Shown: piece after piece, positions 49,174-57,281 of the stretch | Position numbering within the stretch: the stretch's first letter is position 1 | Layout of the letters: every line of letters starts with the position of its first letter | Assembly (NCBI RefSeq): GCF_031128465.2 | Contig: NZ_CP155618.1 | Span: 3,586,501-3,650,500, forward strand | Direction: 5' to 3' | From: Mariniflexile litorale | GTDB taxonomy: Bacteria; Bacteroidota; Bacteroidia; Flavobacteriales; Flavobacteriaceae | DNA length: 64,000 bases | The notes under the pieces: generated by a model | What the model was told of the DNA's origin: nothing | What the model saw: only the letters and a program-made list of their open reading frames with translations | Databases searched by the model: none | Position numbers and translations under genes: made by a program

Positions 49174-49631
49174 GACCTATAATAATCATCAACTTGACAA
49201 TGCTTTTAGTAGTGTCAAGTTGTTCATATAAACAAGAAGCTATGACAAATTTAGATATAATAAAAAGCACGTATGAAGGTAAAACTTCAGAAGAAAACGG
49301 TGAAAACTTAGCCAAATATGTAGCCGAAAATATCAGTTGGACAGAAGCCAAAGGCTTTCCTTATGCAGGAACTTATTTTGGTTTAGAAAGTGTTACTGAA
49401 AATGTTTTTAAGCGCTTGGGTAGCGAGTGGATTGATTATAAATTTTCACCCGAAGATTATATTGCAAATGAAGACAAAGTAGTTGCTTATGGCACATATT
49501 CGGGCACATATAAAAAAACGAAAAAGTATTTTGAAGCAAGAGTTGCCCATATATGGAAACTAAACAATGGCAAGATTATCCGTTTTGAGCAGTTTGTAGA
49601 CAGTAAATCGGTTGACGAAGCAATACGTTAA
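49167..49631 (+). CDS. Cassette 5: NTF2/SnoaL-like lipoprotein
   Basis: The 154-residue protein has a lipoprotein signal (lipobox VVSSC) and an NTF2-like cone fold: IIKSTYEGKT, ENISWTEAKGFPYAGTYFG, and the closing strands ARVAHIWKLNNGKIIRFEQF. SnoaL-type proteins bind or isomerise small ligands. It is the third gene in its cassette, which ends at the left core ACGCCCAAC. Confidence 0.75.
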   Translation: MVRPIIIINLTMLLVVSSCSYKQEAMTNLDIIKSTYEGKTSEENGENLAKYVAENISWTEAKGFPYAGTYFGLESVTENVFKRLGSEWIDYKFSPEDYIANEDKVVAYGTYSGTYKKTKKYFEARVAHIWKLNNGKIIRFEQFVDSKSVDEAIR

Positions 49632-49637
49632 AACACT

Positions 49638-49865
49638 ACGCCCAACACCGTATCCTATGAAAAGCACTAAAGTTAATATTTATTTTTTAATTATCTCATA
49701 ATGAATATTCTATGATGTTGGAATGTTGATCTAAATACTCCATTTTATCTTTAATAATCAAGCGCTTTAAGTCATTGGATACCTAACTAAAAAGTAATAT
49801 ATTGCATACATAAACGATATAATTGCAATTAGATTAATTTATTGTGGTTTTATACAGTGTTAGCG
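49638..49865 (+). repeat. attC-like site 5 with X repeat copy C
   Basis: ACGCCCAAC (49638) complements the cassette start GTTGGACGT apart from one base. After a short left arm (ACCGTATCCTATGAAAAGCAC, also seen in site 4) the X repeat begins at 49730 and runs to 49858, just before GTTAGCGGT. The X copy keeps the fossil minus-strand frame intact. Confidence 0.75.
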
Positions 49866-49876
49866 GTAATTAAAAC

Positions 49877-50605
49877 ATGAACTATCAAGAATATATACCT
49901 AACTCAAATATCCAAGGGGTAGTAGAAAAATTCTGGATAGTATCTGATATAAAAGAAAGCTATCGTGAGAGAATTTTTCCTGAAGGTTGCACCAACTTAC
50001 TTTTTAATATATCTGATACAAATAGTTCTCTAGACATCCTTGGAATTAATTCAATTTTCTCTGACTTCACCCCAAACCCTAGTGATTATTACTTTGGAGT
50101 TAGTTTTAAACCAGGTATGTTAGGTGCTTTGACAAAAGAATCTCTTTTTCTCATTAAAAATCAATCTATTCCAAGCCAAGAAATTATTCCTCAATTTGAC
50201 AATAACATTTTAGAGAAATTTATTGATTTACAGACTGCTAAAAAGAGAATAGTATTTGTCGAAAATCAGTTGAATAAAGTCATCAATTTGAATTTAAATG
50301 ACACTCAACTAACTAACAGTGTTGCAAACTCAATAAAGAGCAACTATATCCAAGGCACGAAGAATCTGGCTAAAAATCACAATATTTCACTTAGACAACT
50401 AGAAAGAAAATTTAAAAACGAAGTAGGAATATCAATGAAATTATATGCTCGCTTAATGCGATTTAATAAAGCATTAACAATAATTAAATCATATCCAAAT
50501 CGTAGTTTATCAGAAATAGCTTATGATTTAGGTTTTTATGATCACTCACATCTTACTAATGAAATCAAACATTTCACAGGACTTCAACCATCACTATTTA
50601 GATAA
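49877..50605 (+). CDS. Cassette 6: AraC-family regulator
   Basis: The 242-residue protein has an N-terminal sensor-like domain (YIPNSNIQGVVEKFWIVSD, FPEGCTNLLFNIS) and a C-terminal double HTH: NHNISLRQLERKFKNEVGIS and LSEIAYDLGFYDHSHLTNEI. It starts ten bases after the core GTTAGCGGT. A VOC-family gene follows at 58 bp, so regulator and target travel together. Confidence 0.9.
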   Translation: MNYQEYIPNSNIQGVVEKFWIVSDIKESYRERIFPEGCTNLLFNISDTNSSLDILGINSIFSDFTPNPSDYYFGVSFKPGMLGALTKESLFLIKNQSIPSQEIIPQFDNNILEKFIDLQTAKKRIVFVENQLNKVINLNLNDTQLTNSVANSIKSNYIQGTKNLAKNHNISLRQLERKFKNEVGISMKLYARLMRFNKALTIIKSYPNRSLSEIAYDLGFYDHSHLTNEIKHFTGLQPSLFR

Positions 50606-50662
50606 AGTCGTTTTTTTCCAATAATTATCTTTTTTTGACTACCTATTTTTGTTTTAAAACAA

Positions 50663-51145
50663 ATGATGATAAAAACCATTTTACTGATAAGCTGCTTGTT
50701 TATTCAAATTGCTTGTCAAACAAAACAAAATTCTACAAAGATGAAAAAAGACGAGCTAATAAAATTAAAAGTACTCCATACTAATTTAATGGTAGATGAT
50801 GTTACATCAACCATATTTTTCTATGAAAAGATTGGGTTCGAAGTTGTACAAAAAGCGCCAAACAAAAAACCTGAATGGGCTTATATAAAAAAAGATAATG
50901 CTTCACTTATGTTTCAATCCACATCCTCACTCCAAAAGGAATTTATCCAACTTAAAGAACAAAAAATGGGAGGTGGGTTGACTATATGGATTCAGGTTGA
51001 AAATATCAAAGAATACTACAATCAAATAAAAGATGAAGCCGAAGTATTAAAACCGTTAGGCGTGACTGAATATAATGGTGCAACTGAATTTGTTATTCAA
51101 GATTTGAATGGATTCATTTTGCATTTTTCAAATCTTGAACTATAA
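50663..51145 (+). CDS. Cassette 6: VOC/glyoxalase-family lipoprotein
   Basis: The 160-residue protein has a lipoprotein signal (lipobox IQIAC). It then carries one VOC unit pair: LHTNLMVDDVTSTIFFYEKIGFEVV and TIWIQVENIKEYYNQIKDE, ending FVIQDLNGFILHFSNL. This is the glyoxalase/bleomycin-resistance fold. A membrane-anchored VOC protein is uncommon. The stop is five bases before the left core ACCGCTAAC, the perfect complement of the cassette start. Confidence 0.82.
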   Translation: MMIKTILLISCLFIQIACQTKQNSTKMKKDELIKLKVLHTNLMVDDVTSTIFFYEKIGFEVVQKAPNKKPEWAYIKKDNASLMFQSTSSLQKEFIQLKEQKMGGGLTIWIQVENIKEYYNQIKDEAEVLKPLGVTEYNGATEFVIQDLNGFILHFSNLEL

Positions 51146-51149
51146 AAAA

Positions 51150-51339
51150 ACCGCTAACAGGGTATATAGCAAATAGGGCATTCAGGGAATGACGAAAGTT
51201 TTGTACTTTTAAGCAATCACGCCAAAACAAAGTTTTGACGTTTAACAAAATATAAAAGTTAAAACGTTTGTTTTGGCTTAGTGCAAACTCGAAAGGTTCT
51301 CGCTTTCCCTGCCCTACTTGCCATATACAAACGTTGGCC
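51150..51339 (+). repeat. attC-like site 6
   Basis: ACCGCTAAC (51150-51158) is the exact complement of the start of cassette 6. The left arm GGGTATATAGC pairs with the right arm TGCCATATAC. The centre holds nested stems (CGCCAAAACAAAGTTTTGACG, a GAAAG/CTTTC pair). The site ends in GTTGGCC at 51333. Its total length of about 190 bp is above the usual attC size. Confidence 0.8.
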
Positions 51340-51350
51340 TTAATTAACAA

Positions 51351-51983
51351 ATGACCCCAAGAAGTTTAAAAATATTTGAAAAGAAAAAAGGAATCTATAT
51401 TTCTCCAGAAAACATTATTGCCGTTTCTTGGACAATTCTAATTTTTCTAATCTATTATTTAAAACATTCTTTTGAATTTTATTTTAATGGTTGGGAGACT
51501 ATTATATTAATTTTTTGGCTTATTTATATAATTGGATTACTAATAAGCACTTTTTTTCGATATCAAAGAGAAATTGGTAAGTATAATGGTAAATTAACCT
51601 TCCAACAAGATCAAATACAATTGAATGATGTAGTTTATAATATTTCCGAAATTGCTAAATTAGATTTTATACACGCCTATGACATTCGAGGAATGTTTGT
51701 TAATTATCTCATCGAATTTGCACCACACCTATCGAATGGACTTGACAATGAATTATTTTTAGTTCTTAAAAATGGAGAAAATATAAAATGCAACTTTTTA
51801 CAAACAGAATCGGAAAGACTCAAACATTTTAAAGAAGTATTAACGCACTACCACAGAAAAGGAATTATTGATTGGTTACAGCTTTTGAACCTATTAGACA
51901 TCGAGGATTACGACAAAATACAGGAATTTAAAAAAGAAATAACTAAGGCCAACACCGTGTCTCAAAAACATTGCTTATTTTAG
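51351..51983 (+). CDS. Cassette 7: hypothetical membrane protein
   Basis: The 210-residue protein has two membrane helices at about 22-36 and 47-68 and a cytosolic PH-like beta domain (KLTFQQDQIQLNDVVYNISEIAKLDFIHAY). The family is not recognised. Its last nine codons and stop lie inside the left arm of the attC-like site, so the C-terminus (NTVSQKHCLF) is set by the recombination site. Confidence 0.65.
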   Translation: MTPRSLKIFEKKKGIYISPENIIAVSWTILIFLIYYLKHSFEFYFNGWETIILIFWLIYIIGLLISTFFRYQREIGKYNGKLTFQQDQIQLNDVVYNISEIAKLDFIHAYDIRGMFVNYLIEFAPHLSNGLDNELFLVLKNGENIKCNFLQTESERLKHFKEVLTHYHRKGIIDWLQLLNLLDIEDYDKIQEFKKEITKANTVSQKHCLF

Positions 51984-52318
51984 TTTAACCGTTTGGTCGT
52001 TGCTTTGTTTGCTAGCTTCCGATTTTCCTTCGGAAAACCCTCGCACACAACCACGCAACTTTCCAAGATACACCAAACACTAAGCAATTTCCTAAAAAAT
52101 GGTTGAACAAGTATAGTAACGAAGAAGGTTTACTATTCTATATTTTGCATCAAGCAAATTATTTTTCTTTTAGTAGTTTTTCTAAATACTCCATTATTTT
52201 ATCTTTAATAATCAAGCGCTTTAAGTCATTGGATACCTAATTAAAAAGTAATATATTGCATACATAAACGATATAATTGCAATTAGATTAATTTATTGTG
52301 GTTATAGATGTGTTAGGC
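51945..52318 (+). repeat. attC-like site 7 with X repeat copy D
   Basis: AAGGCCAAC (51945) is the exact complement of the cassette 7 start. The apex is GATTTTCC-TTCG-GAAAACC (about 52021-52037). The long form of X (52050-52311, 262 bp) follows. The right core GTTAGGC is at 52312. X copy D carries a two-base insertion that breaks the fossil minus-strand frame. Confidence 0.78.
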
Positions 52319-52546
52319 GTAGTTAAGGTCTTCGGTACTTTTATCAATCCCTGCATATTCATCAAACCTGTTATACATCTTCTCGCCAAAATCTTCTCGG
52401 TTTCTCCAAAGCCATTCCGCAAAAGTTTCTATGTCATCACCATCAGCTTTACGCTCATTCTGTTCGTCTTGATAGTCTTCAAGCATATCGTTAAATACTT
52501 CTTTTGCTTGATACTCAAAATTGTCTTCTATTGTTCTTACGTTCAT
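52313..52546 (-). CDS. Cassette 8: small acidic protein, antisense to the array
   Basis: The 77-residue product is acidic and probably helical (EVFNDMLEDYQDEQNE, AEWLWRNREDFGEKMYNRF). It resembles small proteins carried by Bacteroidota mobile elements (DUF7222-like, uncertain). It is the only array gene on the minus strand, and its TAA stop is formed by the core GTTAGGC itself. The unit's ends are complementary over 14 bases. Confidence 0.6.
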   Translation of the reverse strand: MNVRTIEDNFEYQAKEVFNDMLEDYQDEQNERKADGDDIETFAEWLWRNREDFGEKMYNRFDEYAGIDKSTEDLNYA

Positions 52547-52554
52547 AATTAACT

Positions 52555-52686
52555 ACGCCTAACAAAGTGTATAAAACAGGGCTGTTAAGCGGTTTATTTG
52601 CACCCTGCACGGCATTTAATTAAGTTAGTTCAGTTTGATAAGTTCCGTGTTCTTATCGCCCCGATTTCATACACAAACCGTTACCC
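52555..52686 (+). repeat. attC-like site 8
   Basis: TAACTACGCCTAAC ends at 52563 and is the exact 14-base complement of the cassette 8 start. The left arm AAGTGTATAAAACAGGGC pairs with GCCCCGATTTCATACAC on the right. The right core is GTTACCC at 52680. The site length of 132 bp is close to Vibrio-type attC sites, and no X repeat is present. Confidence 0.85.
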
Positions 52687-52719
52687 ACAAGCTAAAAAAC
52701 AATTCGTCCATGCGATAAA

Positions 52720-53628
52720 ATGAAGACCAAAATCAAAACATACGATTCGGAGGGATTCAGAAAAGAATACTTCAACGACAATTCGAGACTTGACGAACTG
52801 TTTAAGAAAAGCATAATTGATTTCTTTTGCCTACGAATTGAAGACTTAATTTCAGGAGTGCTGAAACCTATTTTGCCATCAAAAGAAGAAAGTCACACGT
52901 TTATTTTTGTAACCGAAGGTTCGTACAAAACGAAAATTGGATTTAAGGAATATGAAATAAAGCCAAATCAAGTTTTAACGATTCAAGCAGGTGTAGTTTT
53001 TTCTGTTGAACAGATAATCAAAAATGTAAAAGGCTATACCTGCCACTTTCACCCAAACACACTTATCGGAAAATTTGGCAATCGTTCTCTGATTTCAGAG
53101 TTTGAATTTCTTAATGTAGGAAACTACCCGATAATAGGCATAAAAGAAAGTTCAATGTCAGCAATTTTGAATATCTTCAAAAGGTTAGCTACCGAATTTG
53201 CTAATGATAATAACCCAAATATTATTCATACTTATCTATACACATTACTAACGGAATTGAAGATACTCGTTGGCGAAAGCAATTTAGTAAAACAAGGAGC
53301 TTCATATCAGATTACCACTCAATTTAGAACCTTGGTTCACGCCAAGGTAAAAGAAAACCTAAAAGTAACAGACTTTGCACGTATAATGAACGTAAGTCCA
53401 AACCACTTGAACAAATCTGTGAAGTCAATTACCGCAAAATCAGCATCAGAAATTATTGACGAAATCAAACTCATTGAAATTAAGTATTTATTGTACCAAT
53501 CAACTCTATCAATAAGTGAGATTTCCTATGAAATGGGTTATTTAGACCCTTCATATTTCACAAGGTTTTTCAAAAAAAGAGAAAATGTATCACCAACGGA
53601 ATTTCGAGAATTGATTGAAAAGTCCTAA
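52720..53628 (+). CDS. Cassette 9: AraC-family regulator
   Basis: The 302-residue protein has a cupin-like N-terminal sensor (VTEGSYKTKIGFKEYEIKPNQVLTIQAGVVFSV) and a C-terminal AraC double HTH (KVTDFARIMNVSPNHLNKSVK, SISEISYEMGYLDPSYFTRFFK). It leads a four-gene cassette starting at GTTACCCAC and probably controls the three small genes behind it. Confidence 0.9.
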   Translation: MKTKIKTYDSEGFRKEYFNDNSRLDELFKKSIIDFFCLRIEDLISGVLKPILPSKEESHTFIFVTEGSYKTKIGFKEYEIKPNQVLTIQAGVVFSVEQIIKNVKGYTCHFHPNTLIGKFGNRSLISEFEFLNVGNYPIIGIKESSMSAILNIFKRLATEFANDNNPNIIHTYLYTLLTELKILVGESNLVKQGASYQITTQFRTLVHAKVKENLKVTDFARIMNVSPNHLNKSVKSITAKSASEIIDEIKLIEIKYLLYQSTLSISEISYEMGYLDPSYFTRFFKKRENVSPTEFRELIEKS

Positions 53629-53697
53629 TCAAAGCATAAAAGTTTCTAATCGAAGATGAACTGAATATAGACCTTTGCCTTAACAAATTCAAGGCGT

Positions 53698-54162
53698 ATG
53701 TATTCAACTGTACTAATTCTTCATTCCATTTTCAGATGGCTTGTTCTACTCTCATTGGTTTATGCCATATTTCGGGCAGGTAGAGGTTATTTCACAAAAG
53801 GCAATTTTTCGTTTTGGGATAACAAGGTTCGTCATTGGACTGCGACAATAGCACACGTCCAACTTATTTTGGGCATTCTCGTTTATATGAAAAGTCCTCT
53901 TGTTCAATACTACTTTGACAACTTCAAAACTTCCATTTCGAATTGGGATTTAACCTTTTTTGGGCTTTTCCACTTTGCCTTAATGGTTGTTGCTATTGTG
54001 CTTATCACAATTGGTTCTGCAAAAGCGAAACGAAAAGCCACTGATTTGGAAAAGTTTAAGACAATCCTTTTGTGGTTTTCAATTGCATTTATTATTATAT
54101 TCATAGCAATTCCTTGGCCATTTTCACCTTTGACAAATAGACCATACATAAGAACATTTTAG
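53698..54162 (+). CDS. Cassette 9: four-helix membrane protein
   Basis: The 154-residue protein has four membrane helices with histidines near the membrane (LILHSIFRWLVLL, RHWTATIAHVQLILGILVY, LFHFALMVVAIVLI). The His pattern recalls cytochrome b561-like proteins found in Bacteroidota, but haem binding is not established. It follows the AraC gene by 69 bp, and its stop is followed at once by the next ATG. Confidence 0.65.
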   Translation: MYSTVLILHSIFRWLVLLSLVYAIFRAGRGYFTKGNFSFWDNKVRHWTATIAHVQLILGILVYMKSPLVQYYFDNFKTSISNWDLTFFGLFHFALMVVAIVLITIGSAKAKRKATDLEKFKTILLWFSIAFIIIFIAIPWPFSPLTNRPYIRTF

Positions 54163-54483
54163 ATGAATACATTTCTTAATTCAAATATCGGAAGATTGCG
54201 TTTGTTGGCAATTATAGAAGGAATTTCGCTACTCATTTTAGTATTTGTTTCAGTTCCATTAAAACGGATTTACGGAGTTACAACTCTATCCTCGGTTTTA
54301 GGACCAGTTCACGGAATACTTTTCCTCTTGTTCGTTATGAACACGATAAGTGTAGGAACGGAGCAAAATTGGAAATTCAAACAGACGACTTGGAAAGTTC
54401 TATTAGCCTGTATTATTCCGTTTGGAACATTTTACATTGATAGCAAGATTCTTAAACCCCTGCACAAAAAAATCGGTCAATGA
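54163..54483 (+). CDS. Cassette 9: DUF3817 membrane protein
   Basis: The 106-residue protein matches DUF3817: RLRLLAIIEGISLLILVFVSVPLKRIYG, a central LGPVHGILFLLFVM helix and a third helix IPFGTFYIDSKIL. Relatives are integral membrane proteins of unknown role. It begins immediately after the preceding stop and overlaps the next start by four bases. Confidence 0.85.
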   Translation: MNTFLNSNIGRLRLLAIIEGISLLILVFVSVPLKRIYGVTTLSSVLGPVHGILFLLFVMNTISVGTEQNWKFKQTTWKVLLACIIPFGTFYIDSKILKPLHKKIGQ

Positions 54484-54689
54484 ATGTTTATGTTTTTAAG
54501 ACTTCAATCAACCAGAATGACGTTAGACTTGTGAACTCGATACTTCGTTCCATTATTCCTCAGATCAGATGGAATTTTGACTTGGAAGACTGCGACAAAA
54601 TCTTACGAGTTGAGAGTAAAAAAGACATTGTTGAGATAATATGTTTTAACCTTGAAATTGAAGGAATTAACTGCAAAGAACTCAAATAA
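54480..54689 (+). CDS. Cassette 9: small ferredoxin-fold-like protein
   Basis: The 69-residue protein (VYVFKTSINQNDVRLVNSIL...WNFDLEDCDKILRVES) has the length and beta-alpha-beta order of HMA-like proteins but lacks their CxxC metal site. It overlaps the DUF3817 gene by four bases and closes the operon just before the left core GTGGGTAAC. Confidence 0.6.
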   Translation: MNVYVFKTSINQNDVRLVNSILRSIIPQIRWNFDLEDCDKILRVESKKDIVEIICFNLEIEGINCKELK

Positions 54690-54694
54690 AGCCA

Positions 54695-54961
54695 GTGGGT
54701 AACATCGTGTATAATTAATGGCTAGTCCTCGCTACTTACGAAAATCCTCCCACGCCCAAAAGCGTGGCGGGACGGATTTTCTATTCGGTTTTTATTTGCT
54801 AAATTAGGTGCTGTAACACGCCACTAATCATACACAAACACGTCAAACTGTCTAATAACCTATATTCGTAACTTTGATATTCGGGTAGGTGTCTTTTTAA
54901 TTTTGCAAATAGACGATTCTCAGCGATCGAAATTTAGTTATTAGACAGACTGACGTTACCC
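54695..54961 (+). repeat. attC-like site 9, interrupted by a miniature element
   Basis: GTGGGTAAC (54695) is the exact complement of the cassette 9 start. The apex is a GC-rich hairpin, CTCCCACGC/GCGTGGCGGG, inside GAAAATC...GATTTTC. The right end reads ...ACAAACACG, then a 109-bp insertion flanked by ACGT, then TTACCC. Removing the insertion restores a continuous right core GTTACCC. Confidence 0.8.
54844..54952. mobile_element. 109-bp MITE related to the IS1182-type element
   Basis: Terminal inverted repeats CAAACTGTCTAATAAC and CAGTCTGTCTAATAAC match apart from bases 3-5. The first 22 bases match the IS left end at 20 positions. ACGT flanks both sides (54840-54843, 54953-54956). It has no coding capacity and would need the transposase of a full element. 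Confidence 0.8.
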
Positions 54962-54994
54962 AATATGTCTGAAAAACGAAATCCGAATTAAAAT

Positions 54995-55492
54995 TTGAGA
55001 AAGAAAGAAATATTTTTGTTGATTGGAACGACAGTTCTCGTACTGATTTTGAACACGCTGATTTTCGGAATTGACGGATTAAAATCTGACTCGACTCTTG
55101 ATCTAAATATTCACGATACTTATTTCGTAATTGCGAATTTTCATTTCATTCTATTACTCGGAGTTCTGGTGTTTTTTGGGATTTATTTTGTTAGAACATT
55201 ACGCAGGAATTTTAAAAACTTGACTGCAAATCTGATTTTAATGATTTCGACAATACTTCTGATTTTAGTATTAATCGGAATTGATTCGATTTTAGATGCT
55301 TTTATTAGACAAACCACGAGTTGGACAATTTATCCGCCTTTAAGCGCTGGAGAAATTGAACCTGAAATGGAACCGAAAGAAAATAATTTAGAAGTTTTAT
55401 CAAGTGTACTTTTTTACACCCAAATATTGTTGCTGATTTTCCTCGCTTATTGCGGATTTAAAACTGGACGGAATTATAAACAGAACGAATAA
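54995..55492 (+). CDS. Cassette 10: small membrane protein with cytochrome oxidase subunit I motifs
   Basis: The 165-residue protein starts at TTG 54995; an in-frame stop lies just upstream. It has about four membrane helices. STLDLNIHDTYFVIANFHFIL resembles the helix X region of haem-copper oxidase subunit I, and SWTIYPPLSA resembles its WTVYPPL segment, but the order is reversed compared with subunit I. The position of the haem a3 ligand (VAHFH) is Asn here, while the second His remains. It cannot be a complete oxidase, and its function is unknown. Confidence 0.68.
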   Translation: MRKKEIFLLIGTTVLVLILNTLIFGIDGLKSDSTLDLNIHDTYFVIANFHFILLLGVLVFFGIYFVRTLRRNFKNLTANLILMISTILLILVLIGIDSILDAFIRQTTSWTIYPPLSAGEIEPEMEPKENNLEVLSSVLFYTQILLLIFLAYCGFKTGRNYKQNE

Positions 55493-55500
55493 AAACACTA

Positions 55501-55869
55501 TGCACAACAAGCCGTGTATAATTAATTGCTTGGTCACTGCCGACTTAAGAACATTCCTGCGGAATATTCTATCTGTGATTTATTTGCTAAATTTAGTGCT
55601 TAAACCACGCAACTTTCCAAGAGACACCAAACCCTAAGCAATTTCCTAAAAAATGATTGAACAAGTATAGTAACGAAGAAGGTTTACTATTCTATATTTT
55701 GCATCAAGCAAATTATTTTTCTTTTAGTAGTTTTTCTAAATACTCCATTTTATCTTTAATAATCAAGCGCTTTAAGTCATTGGATACCTAACTAAAAAGT
55801 AATATATTGCATACATAAACGATATAATTGCAATTAGATTAATTTATTGTGGTTATACATGTGTTAGGT
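55501..55869 (+). repeat. attC-like site 10 with X repeat copy E
   Basis: The left core TGCACAAC matches only the GTT of its cassette start, so this unit is an exception. The left arm ends in an ATTCC-TGC-GGAAT apex (about 55552-55566). X copy E spans 55604-55862 with the fossil minus-strand frame intact. The right core is GTTAGGTTT at 55863. Confidence 0.7.
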
Positions 55870-56253
55870 TTAATCCAAAAAATAAAATGGTAAACCGTTC
55901 CATAAAAATCTGAAAGGTAATTTTTTAAGCACTGATTTTAGAAAGGGATTAGGAAAATCCCTAGTTAAGTTTTTTCAGTTACACTGTGAAAGCCAGTGCT
56001 TTCAAACATTGTGAATGTTACAAAAACTTACGAAAATTAGTGGTTTTTTTTGACAAAACCAAGAAATTTTAAAATCAGTGCTTAAAAAATGTTTGATTTC
56101 TACAGATCAGACAGCACTTATACAAATATAAAGGTCTATATGATCTGTGTTTTAAGTAACGGATAGGTGGATTCATTGGTTTGTTTATTTTTTCGGACTC
56201 CGCCTTTTCTATAAAGAATTTTTTATCTTTGAGAGACAAAAAAACAAAAGGCT
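55864..56253 (+). ncRNA. Cassette 11: gene-free, hairpin-rich unit
   Basis: This 390-bp body has no plausible reading frame, yet its ends are perfectly complementary over ten bases like other cassettes. It contains a perfect 21-bp inverted repeat (55920-55940 and 56070-56090) enclosing AGGGATT/AATCCCT and GAAAGC-CAGT-GCTTTC stems. An ACAGATC/GATCTGT pair lies near 56100-56145. An encoded structured RNA, or a small element nested in a cassette, is possible. No known RNA family is recognised. Confidence 0.45.
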
Positions 56254-56323
56254 AAACCTAACACTGTATAACCAGCCATAGCCGCCTATCGGCAGGCTAC
56301 GGTGGTTATACCTATCGTTGGCA
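56254..56323 (+). repeat. attC-like site 11, minimal form
   Basis: This is the shortest site, 70 bp. AAACCTAAC complements the start of cassette 11. TATAACC pairs with GGTTATA, and CATAGCC with GGCTACG, around a GCC-TATC-GGC apex. The right core is GTTGGCAGC at 56317. Its size and simple stem are closest to classical short attC sites. Confidence 0.85.
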
Positions 56324-56345
56324 GCAAGCCGAAAGCAAATAACGA

Positions 56346-57281
56346 ATGAGATATTTCAAAAGAAAATGGAATGAAACAAGGGGTGACCAATACGATAATT
56401 GGGGTACTTCCACATTTTTTATTGAAACTGATGATTCAGGTTTTCCATCACGACAGATTGAGAAATATGATAACGGAATCGTTCTCAAATATGACGATAA
56501 AAAAACCGAAGACGAATTTGGAATGTTAGGTGACCAAGATTTGGACTTAGAAGAGTTTAGTGAATTTGAAATTTCAAAGACCGATTTCGAGAGCGAATGG
56601 GAAACAAACGAAAAGAAGTTTATTACGAGTGAAATAATTGGAATTCTATTCCAAAACGATCAATTCGATGATTGGTGGGAAAGTGAGCCAATTGAAATTA
56701 GATTCTTTGATAAAAAGAAATTGAAAATCACATTTATGGACTTGGTTCCTGAAAGAGACCAAAGTTTCATCAAGGAAGCTGACTTGGCTTTAAAATCATT
56801 CTTGGAAAAGAAAACGAATGACAGATTAGAACTTAGTGAGCTTACTTATCAAAATTGTATGGAGTTCTTAAAAGCTGTTGAATACGATGAAGCCGACAAA
56901 CCACTTTGGGACATCAAAGACAAAAGTGAAATATGGAATTTCATTTATCCACAGGACATTTACGTAACTAGAAGGCATCGGAGAGATGAAGACATTTATA
57001 TCAATTTGACCTGTGAATGCGAATGGGAACAAGAACACGGACTTCAATTCATATTCAGACAAGGGAAAAAACTGACTCGGATTAGCGATCAGGATGGACA
57101 CATAACAGAAGCTGATGCATACGACAAACCAGACGAAGAAGATGAATTACTGAGCCAATTTGAGAATAAAGAAAAAAGCCAGCTGCCAACAATGCATAAA
57201 AGCAATGGCGGGGATGGTGATAAATCAAACGATAGTACTAATAATAAAAGTCGGTCTTGGTGGAAAAGACTTTGGTCTTAA
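56346..57281 (+). CDS. Cassette 12: immunity-like protein extended into the site
   Basis: The 311-residue protein has an N-terminal region (about 1-85, MRYFKRKWNETRGDQYDNWG) and a second domain (about 90-275, GILFQNDQFDDWWESEPIEI...INLTCECEWEQEHGLQFIFRQG). These resemble DUF6881 and DUF6985, domains common among small immunity or stand-alone proteins; the match is from memory. The last 33 codons (from SQLPTMHKSNGG to WWKRLWS) are the attC-like site itself, so the C-terminus is site-encoded. Confidence 0.65.
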   Translation: MRYFKRKWNETRGDQYDNWGTSTFFIETDDSGFPSRQIEKYDNGIVLKYDDKKTEDEFGMLGDQDLDLEEFSEFEISKTDFESEWETNEKKFITSEIIGILFQNDQFDDWWESEPIEIRFFDKKKLKITFMDLVPERDQSFIKEADLALKSFLEKKTNDRLELSELTYQNCMEFLKAVEYDEADKPLWDIKDKSEIWNFIYPQDIYVTRRHRRDEDIYINLTCECEWEQEHGLQFIFRQGKKLTRISDQDGHITEADAYDKPDEEDELLSQFENKEKSQLPTMHKSNGGDGDKSNDSTNNKSRSWWKRLWS

